From positions 1-22,674 of the forward strand of contig JAJZQA010000002.1 in the NCBI GenBank assembly GCA_021810985.1: 22,674 nt of DNA, in the 5' to 3' direction. The notes under the pieces are model-generated. The model searched no databases. It was not told the origin of the DNA and saw nothing but the letters and a program-made list of their open reading frames with translations. The position numbers and the translations under genes were made by a program. This document shows, piece after piece, positions 1 to 8,011 of the stretch (position 1 is the stretch's first letter; each line of letters starts with the position of its first letter). Source of the stretch: Deltaproteobacteria bacterium. GTDB taxonomy: Bacteria > Desulfobacterota > Desulfuromonadia > Geobacterales > Geobacteraceae.

Positions 1-687
1 GACAAGGGAAAAGATTTCCCGCTGGGTCAGTCGCTCAATGTCGGTGTGCATCACTATCGGGGAGGTGCGCAGAATTCCGGTCACCTGCATCTGGATATTG
101 GCAACAAAGAACAGGTTGGTGCCGTCAACGAAGCGGTACGGCAAAGGATTGCGGAAAAATTCGGGGGTAATGTCTTCATGCGGCTGCAGGGGAATCAACG
201 TGTGGTGTCGCTCCCTTACCAATTTGAGCAGCAGGGGCGGCGTGGTGCGGTGCACAATGAAGCCGGTTGTTGCCGGTTTTCCTTCGTAGCGTTGGTACGA
301 GAGGTTTTTCAGCAGTTGAATCAGTTGCTGAATCGGCCAGAAGCCTTTGCGGTGGTCTCCCCGTAGCGAGCGGGCCACGGTAATGTCCATGATTGATGCC
401 AAGAGCGCCGTACGAAAATGCGCACTGTACCCTTCTTGCTGAAAGCCGCTGAACAGGCCCGCGAAGGCGGTAAACAACTCCCGGCAGAAGGCCGTCTCGC
501 TGCGGGTGAAGGGGAGTTCCTCTCTCCGGGCCAGAAAACAATAGGGACGCTCCTCGATGGTGAGACGCTCGCTGAAGGTTTTAGCATCAACGACAATTTC
601 GGTATCGCCGGGGAGCAGGTCTACGGCGGCACCACCTAAAAATGAGCTGATTTTGCTCCTGAAGGCATCGAAGACGTGAATTGGCAT
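1..687 (-). CDS. Unrecognised protein, N-terminal 229 residues (C-terminus beyond left edge)
   Basis: An open frame without stop runs from an ATG at 687 to the left edge, giving 229 residues that begin MPIHVFDAFRSKISSF. A GAGG-type ribosome site lies just upstream (CGAGGCTCATT before the ATG). The visible part has no signal peptide and no membrane segment. It looks like a soluble mixed alpha/beta domain, with a hydrophobic stretch FVDGTNLFFVANIQMQVTG near residues 187-205. I do not recognise the family. One weak idea, from the general look of the last visible strands only, is a sensory N-terminal region of a larger signalling protein such as a DisA_N-type diadenylate cyclase; no catalytic motif is in view to support it. 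The many ORFs on the opposite strand here are shadows. Confidence 0.6.
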   Translation of the reverse strand, partial: MPIHVFDAFRSKISSFLGGAAVDLLPGDTEIVVDAKTFSERLTIEERPYCFLARREELPFTRSETAFCRELFTAFAGLFSGFQQEGYSAHFRTALLASIMDITVARSLRGDHRKGFWPIQQLIQLLKNLSYQRYEGKPATTGFIVHRTTPPLLLKLVRERHHTLIPLQPHEDITPEFFRNPLPYRFVDGTNLFFVANIQMQVTGILRTSPIVMHTDIERLTQREIFSLV

Positions 688-1022
688 AATGAGCCTCGCT
701 GGACAAAATTCCCAATGCCCGGTGTTTCTGACATCGTGTTCCGCAACTGCCGGACAACATACACGAGTATGAACACCCTGCTTCTACCTGCGTGTTTTCC
801 TGCCGGTTGCCTTGGGGGATAGGATCAACTATACAACAAATCCGAGAAGATTCAGAAGCAAAGAGTGAGGAACCCGCACTCTATGGCGACCCGCGCAAGT
901 GATTATCCGGTCTGCCGCTTCACTGCTGAACTCACACGATAACCGGTCTTGCTATTCCAGGAGCCGTTCAAACATAAACAGCGCCTACGCCGTGAGTCAA
1001 CATCGTGTTGCCGATCAAATCT
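688..1022. other. Intergenic region, 335 bp, no gene seen
   Basis: This stretch lies between the start of the left-edge gene and the stop of the M15 peptidase gene, both read leftward. It should hold the promoter of the left-edge gene and the end of the upstream transcript. I find no convincing hairpin with a T-tract, no good -35/-10 pair and no RNA gene. A short open frame on the plus strand from 899 has no ribosome site or recognisable product. Confidence 0.4.
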
Positions 1023-1838
1023 TCACAGCTTCGCCGCCTGCACATGCATCCAGTCGTAATTCATGGTGCGTCCGAGACTTACCCACCCTTCCTCCTCCCA
1101 GAAACGCCACCAGGCGTCATACTCGGGCTGAGCAAAAGCGGCCTTGTCCCGCCCCCATTTCAGCTGGTTGCGGTCGGGATCGTAGTCAATGGCGATTCCC
1201 CAGGAGTGCATGGACCACTTACTCCCGCCGCGCATCATGCGCACGTTGAGACAGCCGCCCCAGCGGTCGAGCCTGAGCTCCTTAATCCGTTCCAGGCCGT
1301 AGTGCTCGAAAACCTTTGCCAAAGCCCGTTGGGCACTGACGCGCACCTTGCTGTTGCACGAAAAGGAATGGATGGTCTGCCGGAGGTCCCAGGCAACACG
1401 GTGTGGATAGGGCAAAACAAGTTTCGCCTGGTTCATGCCGACGGTGCCGTAAAATGTGTTCAGATTTGCTTCGTTCTGGTCCGGCCAGCCATTCGGGTTC
1501 ACGGCAAGCGGCACCTCGTCGCGCCAGAGGGGTGGCATTATGCCGTTCTTCAGAAGTTGCGACAGGGAGTCGAAGGCAAAGTCGGTCTGCGGACCCCAGT
1601 AGCCATCGATCGTGCCGACGTCGATTTGGTGCTCCTTGCACAGGCATTGAAGGTAGGCAATGGCTGTGCGCGAGTTTGTCCACTTCTGCCAATCCGGAGG
1701 CAATTCGTCCTGCCGCTTGAGCAGCGCATTTGTTACCGCCCCATACGTGTTCGAGCCAAGCTGACCGTCCACAATACCCGGTGCAAAGCCTTCCTCGACA
1801 AGAGTTTGCTGGATCAGCCGAACCGCTGCTGACTTCAT
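1023..1838 (-). CDS. Peptidoglycan-binding protein with C-terminal M15-type (VanY-like) peptidase domain
   Basis: The 271-residue protein probably cleaves peptidoglycan stem peptides (D,D-carboxypeptidase or L-Ala-D-Glu endopeptidase type). Residues about 1-100 carry two peptidoglycan-binding-like repeats, seen as IVDGQLGSNTYGAV (22-35) and TIDGYWGPQTDFAF (76-89). Residues about 150-271 form the M15 domain: the zinc ligands are H211 and D218 in HSWGIAIDYD and H265 in YDWMHVQ. A perfect AAGGAGG lies 7 nt before the ATG, which fixes the start. There is no signal peptide, so export would need another route, as with phage-type endolysins; no phage genes surround it. It is the last gene of the leftward cluster, 40 bp after the phosphoesterase gene. 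The family call is firm; the exact bond cleaved is not known. Confidence 0.85.
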   Translation of the reverse strand: MKSAAVRLIQQTLVEEGFAPGIVDGQLGSNTYGAVTNALLKRQDELPPDWQKWTNSRTAIAYLQCLCKEHQIDVGTIDGYWGPQTDFAFDSLSQLLKNGIMPPLWRDEVPLAVNPNGWPDQNEANLNTFYGTVGMNQAKLVLPYPHRVAWDLRQTIHSFSCNSKVRVSAQRALAKVFEHYGLERIKELRLDRWGGCLNVRMMRGGSKWSMHSWGIAIDYDPDRNQLKWGRDKAAFAQPEYDAWWRFWEEEGWVSLGRTMNYDWMHVQAAKL

Positions 1839-1878
1839 TGATTAGCCTCCTTTTTACTCACGTTCCTGCACCTCCAAA

Positions 1879-3138
1879 CTAACCCAGCGCACCGCTCCAG
1901 ACCTCGAAGTTGTAGGGCCCGTTTTCCTCCGGCTTGAACACCGCGACGTAGCTGAGCACATGCCAACCGACGAATTCGCGATTCGCGGGGTCGAAGATGA
2001 CCTTGTTCCAGGTTTTCCGCCAGGTACCGGTATTGAAATAGACCTTGTCCTGAACGGAACCTTCTTGCGTTGGTTCCTGGTCCATCGGTATGATGAGCTG
2101 ATCGTGAGTATGGCCGTACAGCACGAAATTCGCCTCCCGGGAGCGGACTTTCCGTTCGCTAAAGGCTTTCTCGTGGTACTCTCCATCGATTTTTGAAGGC
2201 AGGAAACGGTCCTTGAGTTCGGTGACTTTTTCCAGAAGATTCTTGGAGGTCCGGGAGGAAAGATGCAGGGCAACCTGCAGCAGATCAATGGTGTCCGGCC
2301 AGAAAGGTATGTCCTGTTCCTTGATGAAGGGAATCTCGAAAAACTCGTCGACGCATTGCTCCCATGATTTTTCGATCAACTGGCGGACAGCCTGGTTGTC
2401 ACACTTGTTCATCACCATGAGCACCCAGGATGGCGCATCGAGAATGGGCCGGATATTGTCCAACTCTTTCAGGAGTTCCGAAACCTTTTGCCGGTCATGC
2501 GGGGTGACCTTGTTCCGGGTCGCAAGGCCGGTCATTCCGGCCTCCACCCTTTGCGGATACTTGTTCAGGAGTTCGATCACGATGGCGTCTCCCAGGGATG
2601 ATGCGTTCCGGTCGCCAATGTTGTTGAATTTGTCATGGATATCGCCATGACGGGCAAAGACCTTGTAGGTCGGTTCAAACAGTTCACTGGGAAACGGCGG
2701 AATCGTGCCTGTCGGCACTCCCAGTACTTTTGCCACCAGTTTCCGGCAGCTCGGATACCTGTTCACGAGCCAGTCGTGATTGCCGATGACATAGACAACC
2801 TCAAAAGGGATCCCCTTGCCGTTGAAATAGTCGCGCAACTCGCCGAATACCGACAGTGAAGCGGCATTATTCACAAGTATCTGTGCAAGAATCTTTTCGA
2901 CGACTTTTCTCTGGACATTCGATTCCGGATCCCAGGGCCGGACGCTCGTAGCAAGCCATTGAGTGGAGCGAATGATGTCGAAGATGTCCCCCAACAGGAC
3001 GATCCGCACTTCCTGAAGCGGGGAAGCCGAATCCACGATTTTTTTCAGCTGATCTGCGAAGATCTTGAAGGCTGTCGGTTTTATCGTCTCCCCTGAACTG
3101 CCGTCCGTTAAATGAACATCGCTCAAGAACATCAGCAT
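1879..3138 (-). CDS. Calcineurin-like metallophosphoesterase
   Basis: The 419-residue protein has the complete two-metal phosphoesterase signature in order: D7-x-H9 (SDVHL), GD51 (LLGDIFD), GNHD at 119-122, H164 (RHGDIHD) and GHTH at 342-345. It is expected to hydrolyse a phosphomonoester or phosphodiester; the substrate cannot be read from sequence. It is longer than the minimal family fold (about 250 residues), with an alpha-helical insert of roughly 150 residues between the RHGD and GHTH motifs (about 180-330). The start is a choice among ATGs at 3144, 3138 and 3132. GGAGGG ends only 1 nt before the first but 7 nt before the second, so 3138 is preferred. An open frame continues to 3279 but has no support there. 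The gene begins 28 bp after the activase stop and is probably cotranscribed with it. No signal peptide is seen, so it is likely cytoplasmic. Confidence 0.88.
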   Translation of the reverse strand: MLMFLSDVHLTDGSSGETIKPTAFKIFADQLKKIVDSASPLQEVRIVLLGDIFDIIRSTQWLATSVRPWDPESNVQRKVVEKILAQILVNNAASLSVFGELRDYFNGKGIPFEVVYVIGNHDWLVNRYPSCRKLVAKVLGVPTGTIPPFPSELFEPTYKVFARHGDIHDKFNNIGDRNASSLGDAIVIELLNKYPQRVEAGMTGLATRNKVTPHDRQKVSELLKELDNIRPILDAPSWVLMVMNKCDNQAVRQLIEKSWEQCVDEFFEIPFIKEQDIPFWPDTIDLLQVALHLSSRTSKNLLEKVTELKDRFLPSKIDGEYHEKAFSERKVRSREANFVLYGHTHDQLIIPMDQEPTQEGSVQDKVYFNTGTWRKTWNKVIFDPANREFVGWHVLSYVAVFKPEENGPYNFEVWSGALG

Positions 3139-3166
3139 GAGCATTCCCTCCGAGTCATTGAATTGG

Positions 3167-4054
3167 TTATCGCACAGTGCTCCTGAACAGCTCTCGCAGT
3201 CTTCTTTCCGTGTCCCGGTCCATGAAAGACTCTGGAATCTCTGGAGAAAAGGGCTGTCCCAGCAGCCGCCGCTTCTCAATCCCCCCCGGATTGAACGGGA
3301 GAAGCTGGTACGTAGTAATCCCGAGCTCCCTCAGTAATCGCGCAATCTCGGTCAGATTCAGTTCCGTTGCCGTGATTCCCGGCACCAAAGGCACTCTTGG
3401 AACCAGTCTCTTGCCCATTTCACGGGACAGCGCCGAAAAATTTGCCAACAGCAGTTCATTGCCGAAGCCGGTGTAGGTCAAGTGGGAGGTGGTATCGCAA
3501 AGCTTCAGGTCAAAATAGACCAGATCGAGATAAGGAAGAAGGTGGCGACGGAAGTTTTCGAGATCAAACGCGCCGCAGGTCTGAAGAGCGGTTGAGATAT
3601 TTTCCTTCTTCAGGGTTTGAAGAACGGTGGACAGGTATTCGACATGCAGGGTCGGTTCACCGCCGGAGAAGGTGACACCTCCTGTCGCCCGGTAGAACCC
3701 CCTGTCCAACAGCAGGATGCGCACCAGTTCCTCGACCGGGTAGTGCTTGCCGATCAAACTGCGCGCGTTGCTCGGACACTCCTCCGTGCAGGCGCCGCAG
3801 GCAGTGCATTTTTCCCGATGGAGCGTCACTTCGGGCAAAACAGCCGACGCTCCGCCAGGACAGACCGCATGGCACGCTTGACAGCCAACGCAGGACTGGG
3901 CATCCCAGAAAATTTCCGCCTCCATCCGCTGCGATTCCGGGTTGTGGCACCAACTGCAGGACAGCGGGCAGCCCTTGAAGAATACGGTCGTTCTAATGCC
4001 GGGACCATCATCCATGGAACCGTGACGGATATCGAAGATCAGGGGGAGCGTCAT
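3167..4054 (-). CDS. Glycyl-radical enzyme activating protein (radical SAM activase)
   Basis: This 295-residue protein would cleave S-adenosylmethionine reductively to place the glycyl radical on its partner enzyme, encoded just upstream. Residues 29-36 hold the radical SAM cluster motif C29-x3-C33-x2-C36 (GCPLSCSWC). An inserted ferredoxin-like domain follows with two further cysteine sets, C55/C58/C61/C65 and C83/C86/C89/C93, which should bind two extra [4Fe-4S] clusters. GGEP at 131-134 is the SAM-binding motif. The extra-cluster layout is typical of activases for non-PFL glycyl radical enzymes (diol dehydratase, decarboxylase or lyase types) rather than the shorter PflA. The ATG overlaps the stop of the glycyl radical enzyme gene by 4 nt (ATGA) and has GGGGAGGG upstream, so translation is probably coupled. 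Confidence 0.95.
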   Translation of the reverse strand: MTLPLIFDIRHGSMDDGPGIRTTVFFKGCPLSCSWCHNPESQRMEAEIFWDAQSCVGCQACHAVCPGGASAVLPEVTLHREKCTACGACTEECPSNARSLIGKHYPVEELVRILLLDRGFYRATGGVTFSGGEPTLHVEYLSTVLQTLKKENISTALQTCGAFDLENFRRHLLPYLDLVYFDLKLCDTTSHLTYTGFGNELLLANFSALSREMGKRLVPRVPLVPGITATELNLTEIARLLRELGITTYQLLPFNPGGIEKRRLLGQPFSPEIPESFMDRDTERRLRELFRSTVR

Positions 4055-6996
4055 GATACCCTCCCCGTTGCCATACGCTGAAGGTGCCGTGCCATATAGG
4101 CGAATTTATACAGGTAGTTCAAGTTGCCCTCCGGAGTGACTTCCTGGCGCAGCATCGCTCCAAGGATGTCGGGATTCTCAGCCAGGAGGAAATTCATCAA
4201 TGCCTTTCCATCCTTGAAGATCACTTGTACATGAGGATCGGGAATCTCTTCTTCGTCAACGTGGAGTTTGCCCTGCGCAAAAACGGCTGATATCGTGATT
4301 GACCGGTCGACGCTCCGAAAGAGGTAGCGCCCCGCGAAACCCTCGATGTTCTTCCGATAGTCGTCATCAAAGAAAAAAACCATCTTCATCAGATCGAGCA
4401 GCACTTCGAGAAATTCTTCCACAATCTCGGAAGTGATACAGTCAACAAATTTTGCCAACGGAAGCGCAAGAGCACTGTTCAGCATGTCCCCGGATACGAT
4501 CATCTTTTCGGCCGGTTCGTTGGCCGGCAGGCGGTCGCGGTACCCTGCCGGAAGCGGCAAGGCAGCACCTGTCCGTGAATCATAGGCGGTCCTGGCGATG
4601 ATCTCGTCTTTCATGGCATCGTTCAGGTCGCGGAAATAGGCGGAATAGCCGGAGACCCGGACCAGGAGATGCGGATGTCTGTCCGGATGCGCTTTGGCTT
4701 CCACCAGCGTCTGGTAGGTCATGATGTTGAATTGCACGTGCAGCCCGCCGGCTTGGAAATACGCCTCAACCGCATCGGTCAGACTTTCCAGATCATCCGC
4801 GGTATCCACCGGCACCATTTTCAGATTGAAGGCCTCCCCACCGGGAATGTGAAGGGGGTTGATTCGTGCCACCGACCGCATACAGCAGGTAAGGTCCGGC
4901 GCAGCCTGGGATACCGGTGTTATCCCGCTGGCGAAGGAAACATGTGCTTTCCTGCCATTGGGCAGGGCGCCGGCAAGTTTCCCCTGTCCGGCATGGTTGG
5001 TCATGGTCCAGAAAGCGGGGCGGTATCTCCCGCCTCGATAATTCACATAACCCTGGTAGGTCTCGTAGAGGAAGGCAAGAAGCGAAGTTGAGTTCTTGAC
5101 CGCGACCGGATGATCGGTCCCGTATTTTGGCGCCTTGTTGGCAAGCCATAACCGGAGCGGTTCGTTCCCCTCGAAGTCGTCTTTCAGCGCCGCGACAACC
5201 TGCGGGAGAGTGAAACGGCCGTCTGTAAAAACCAGCTGCTCGATGGCGCTGAGAGAATCGACCACATCAGCGAAGCCGATGTGAGTGGCGCCGGAGGCGT
5301 TGTAGAGCGCCCCGCCGGAAATCAGGTCTTTGCCGCTCTCCAGGGGCCCTTCGAAAAGTGCGGACAGCAGGGGGCTGGGAAGTTTTTCCTGATGCGTCCT
5401 GCCGAATTCCTCGTTGAGCTGCACCGCCTGGCCGATAAGCCAGGTGAGTTGGGCATGAAAAGCGCTGAGAAATTCGCCAAATGTCGTGAAGCTTTCCAGA
5501 TCGCCGGTCCGAGGCCCTATCTGCAGATCACCGGTCACCGGCCGTTTCCCGTTGAACAGCGCCAGTTCCAAAGCGGCCACCAAATTGAGCAGGATTGAGC
5601 TCGAGGCGTCATAACTGCGCCCGGAGGCGGAGAGTTCGACACAGCCGATGATGGCGTAGTCCCGGGCATGTTCGCTACTGACCCCCTGGTTCACCAGGGT
5701 GCGGATCGCTGCCGAATCGTTGTAGAAAGCGGGAACACACTTGGTGGTTGCCACCACTTCGGCCACCCTCGCCAGGTAATCCCGGGAGTTTTTTTCGGGG
5801 TGGTAGCGGGCATTGACACTCGGATCGCGGGTTTGCAGCAACTCGGTCACCTTCAGAATGACGTAGGTAAGGTCATTGACGGCATCCTCGCCCTGCCCGT
5901 CCACCCCGCCCACTGTCACGGCGGGAACGGTCCCGGCCCCGCCGAAGAGCTCTTCGGCAGTCTCCGGCACGAGATTGGTATTATCGTTGAGTTTCAACCA
6001 GAGGCAGCCCACCAGCTCCAGCGCCTCCGCTACCGTGAGGTCGCCGCTGTCCAGATCAGCGCGGTACCAGGGGTAGAGGATCTGGTCGAGCCTGCCGGGA
6101 CTGATCGCCATGTTGATATTCTCGGCATGGATCGCCACCTGCAGAATCCAGAGGGAATTGACCGCCTCCCGGAAAGTGCGAGCCGGCCCGGCCGGCACCT
6201 GCGCGCAGACCTCCGCCATCGCCTCCAGATTGCTTTTGCGGACCGGATCCGTTTCAGCCAGTGCCAGTTTCGCCGCACCACGGCTGAGGTTTGCCGCGTA
6301 GTCCCTTACCCCCTCCAAGGCGATGCGCACGGAGCGATAAAAAATTGCCTGCTGTTTGTCAGCTTTGCTTAGTAGCCCTTGTGCAATGATTTTGTGCTCG
6401 CGCCTGAGCGCCTCAGCGATCAGGTAATCCACTCCTCTTTCTAGCGCCACGCGGTAACAGGGAACGGTATGGGAAAGGGCCCCGGCCTTGCCTGCCAGGA
6501 AAAACACCAGTTTCTCGAACAGCTTCAGGTTGCCCGGATTGCCGGTGCGCCGGCGCGTCGCCTCCAGAATGTTCTCCTCCAGCCAGAAGGGGAAGATCTC
6601 GAAGTTCAGCTCATTCACATCAGCCGAATCGATGATCAGAGGATTCTTCTTCCGTGTGCTGATTGTTTCAAGCTCGGGCCAGATGGTGAGTCCGGTCAGC
6701 TCAGGATAGACCGGCGCACCAAAGGGCTTTGAGGTTGTGGTGCCGGCCAGTAGGTTACCGTCAAAAAATTGCGGCGATTTCCGGGCAAGAAAACCCTTCA
6801 CCGCCCGCGCATAGCGCAGCTGGATCGGCTCGCCGGAGTTCCGGGTATTTTTCAGAGAATCCGTAACGTACCTGGCCCGTTCGATACAGACCCGAGGCTT
6901 TTCCGCCAGGGTCCTGGTGCGCAGTTCGTTGAGTAACGGGAGATTCGAGAGGGTAAATTCGGAGAGCCTCAAATCAGTCAACTGGGTGTATTCCAT
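4051..6996 (-). CDS. Glycyl radical enzyme (pyruvate formate-lyase-like family) with SCP2-like C-terminal extension
   Basis: The 981-residue protein has a complete glycyl radical enzyme barrel. The catalytic cysteine and glutamate lie in IIGCVELSASG (C452, E454) and the radical glycine in RVSGYSAYF (G783). The usual tail DEIIARTAYDS follows, after which most relatives end at about 780-850 residues. Here about 175 more residues follow. Their last part, about 856-974, looks like an SCP2 sterol/lipid-carrier domain (IFKDGKALMNFLLAENPDI, then a short EGNLNYLYKF segment). The substrate is unknown: dehydratase, choline lyase and isethionate lyase relatives usually carry GCVEP, while this one has GCVEL, and the adjacent double cysteine of true PFL is absent. 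The start is the ATG at 6996 because AGAGG lies 8 nt upstream; the frame extends to a TTG at 7014 without such a site. It is the first gene of the leftward cluster. Confidence 0.93.
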   Translation of the reverse strand: MEYTQLTDLRLSEFTLSNLPLLNELRTRTLAEKPRVCIERARYVTDSLKNTRNSGEPIQLRYARAVKGFLARKSPQFFDGNLLAGTTTSKPFGAPVYPELTGLTIWPELETISTRKKNPLIIDSADVNELNFEIFPFWLEENILEATRRRTGNPGNLKLFEKLVFFLAGKAGALSHTVPCYRVALERGVDYLIAEALRREHKIIAQGLLSKADKQQAIFYRSVRIALEGVRDYAANLSRGAAKLALAETDPVRKSNLEAMAEVCAQVPAGPARTFREAVNSLWILQVAIHAENINMAISPGRLDQILYPWYRADLDSGDLTVAEALELVGCLWLKLNDNTNLVPETAEELFGGAGTVPAVTVGGVDGQGEDAVNDLTYVILKVTELLQTRDPSVNARYHPEKNSRDYLARVAEVVATTKCVPAFYNDSAAIRTLVNQGVSSEHARDYAIIGCVELSASGRSYDASSSILLNLVAALELALFNGKRPVTGDLQIGPRTGDLESFTTFGEFLSAFHAQLTWLIGQAVQLNEEFGRTHQEKLPSPLLSALFEGPLESGKDLISGGALYNASGATHIGFADVVDSLSAIEQLVFTDGRFTLPQVVAALKDDFEGNEPLRLWLANKAPKYGTDHPVAVKNSTSLLAFLYETYQGYVNYRGGRYRPAFWTMTNHAGQGKLAGALPNGRKAHVSFASGITPVSQAAPDLTCCMRSVARINPLHIPGGEAFNLKMVPVDTADDLESLTDAVEAYFQAGGLHVQFNIMTYQTLVEAKAHPDRHPHLLVRVSGYSAYFRDLNDAMKDEIIARTAYDSRTGAALPLPAGYRDRLPANEPAEKMIVSGDMLNSALALPLAKFVDCITSEIVEEFLEVLLDLMKMVFFFDDDYRKNIEGFAGRYLFRSVDRSITISAVFAQGKLHVDEEEIPDPHVQVIFKDGKALMNFLLAENPDILGAMLRQEVTPEGNLNYLYKFAYMARHLQRMATGRVS

Positions 6997-7182
6997 TCTC
7001 AGATCCTCTTTCAACTACCAGCAGGCGCCTTCACGTCGTGCGGAGCCGGTAATATCCGGCAATTATTCAATCGGCAGACAGAGTTTGCATGCTTTGACAG
7101 AAAAAATGACCTCTGTTTGCGGCATGAGGAGGAAATGAAGCAGCATCTTGTCCCGTCATCCAAGCTCCGTGAACGCCAACAT

Positions 7183-7212
7183 TATTTACGTGGATTTATT
7201 ATTTTAAGTCAA
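7183..7212 (-). promoter_or_regulatory. Possible sigma-70 promoter of the glycyl radical enzyme cluster
   Basis: Read on the minus strand, TTGACT (7212-7207) is followed after 18 nt by TAAATA (7188-7183). The -35 matches five of six consensus bases; the -10 is weak. It would give an untranslated leader of about 180 nt before the ATG at 6996. It lies in the AT-rich core, where chance matches are easy. Confidence 0.28.
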
Positions 7213-7334
7213 TTATTTTAATTTTTTATTTCGTCCGAATGGGCTTGTGATCAGCGACTGAGAGGCGGGAAGAAAAGAAAAGATTGAAAACAGCGACAGC
7301 GCCACTTTAACAACCCATTATTGCACTGCCGCAG

Positions 7335-7362
7335 TTGAATAATGATTCGCATAATTTATACT
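7335..7362 (+). promoter_or_regulatory. Probable sigma-70 promoter of the encapsulin operon
   Basis: TTGAAT (7335-7340) and TATACT (7357-7362) are separated by 16 nt and point toward the ferritin-like gene, whose ATG lies about 130 nt downstream. The -10 matches five of six consensus bases and the -35 four of six. No better pair is visible closer to the gene. Confidence 0.45.
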
Positions 7363-7492
7363 TTGAATAAAGAGTCACTACGACGTCTACCCAGACTCAG
7401 CGCTTGATAAAAGCAATTACAGAGACTATTCACGGCAGGCAAGTTCGACAAAATTTGCTGCTCATTACAATTTATGAAGAGGAGGAAACGAA

Positions 7493-7876
7493 ATGCCTGA
7501 TTTTGGAAACCCATTTTCCGGTTTGGCAGCGGGCGAAATTCTCACCCTGGAAGAACTGATCAGAGCTATCCGTTTCACGATTGCCGCGGAATACGAAGCA
7601 GTGCAGCTGTATACGCAACTCGCGGAATCTACGGACAATGAACTGGCTAAACGAGTGCTGATGGAAATTGCCGACGAGGAAATCGTTCATGCCGGAGAAT
7701 TGCTGAGGCTTTTGAAAGAGCTCAATCCAAGGGAGGAAGCCCTGTACGAGCAGGGAGCTCAGGAGGTGCAGGAACAAATCACTTTGCTGAATAGCCCAGC
7801 GCCAACCGGGCAAGTTCAGGAGTCAGCGGAAATTTCTCCATCTTTAACCGTAGGAAGCCTCATCGACAGTGAGTAA
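7493..7876 (+). CDS. Encapsulin-associated ferritin-like cargo protein (Flp type)
   Basis: This 127-residue protein is a two-helix ferritin-like iron protein expected to oxidise and store iron inside the encapsulin shell. Helix 1 carries E33 in FTIAAEYEAVQLY and helix 2 carries DEEIVH (61-66). These match the pattern of the ferritin-like domain fused to the N-terminus of the Pyrococcus furiosus encapsulin (IIAELDAINLY, REEKAH); here the same domain is a separate gene next to the shell gene. It resembles that domain more than the Rhodospirillum EncFtn. After a flexible linker rich in P, Q, S and E (about 100-116), the C-terminus SLTVGSLIDSE contains LTVGSL, the known core of encapsulin targeting peptides. 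Family 1 shells bind this peptide on their inner face. AGGAGG lies 8 nt before the ATG. The shell gene follows after 135 bp. Confidence 0.93.
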   Translation: MPDFGNPFSGLAAGEILTLEELIRAIRFTIAAEYEAVQLYTQLAESTDNELAKRVLMEIADEEIVHAGELLRLLKELNPREEALYEQGAQEVQEQITLLNSPAPTGQVQESAEISPSLTVGSLIDSE

Positions 7877-8011
7877 ACAGAACACCCGTGCGCAGAGCTC
7901 GCGGGATTTGACCAAGGGCTGCTCGAGGTGCAGGAGGAAACCAGCTTATTTACCCGACAATTCAAGAGTCACTCCAGAACAGGTTTCCGCAGCCCCGATA
8001 AGGGAGGAAAT

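Larger units (their letters stand above)
6997..7492. other. Divergent intergenic control region, 496 bp, AT-rich core
   Basis: This region separates the leftward glycyl radical enzyme cluster from the rightward encapsulin operon, so it should hold both promoters. A markedly AT-rich core lies at about 7180-7230. Candidate promoters are listed separately. A strong AGGAGG at 7127-7132 precedes a 28-codon frame (7135-7221, plus strand), but the gap to its ATG is only 2 nt and the peptide resembles nothing I know. I see no sigma-54 site with correct spacing and no clear FNR-type palindrome. Confidence 0.5.

Noticed and set aside
1005..1832. 275-codon plus-strand frame opposite the M15 peptidase gene
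   Set aside because: The minus-strand frame has zinc ligands, peptidoglycan-binding repeats and a perfect AAGGAGG; the opposite frame has none of these.
3139..3279. N-terminal extension of the phosphoesterase
   Set aside because: It overlaps the activase gene, has no ribosome site, and the metal-binding motif SDVH normally lies within the first ten or so residues.
5668..6372. 234-codon plus-strand frame inside the glycyl radical enzyme region
   Set aside because: It is antisense to conserved barrel sequence and has no supporting start signals.
7071..7086. Possible sigma-54 promoter (GGCAGACAGAGTTTGC)
   Set aside because: The GG and GC elements are 12 nt apart instead of the required 10, and the match points away from the glycyl radical enzyme gene.
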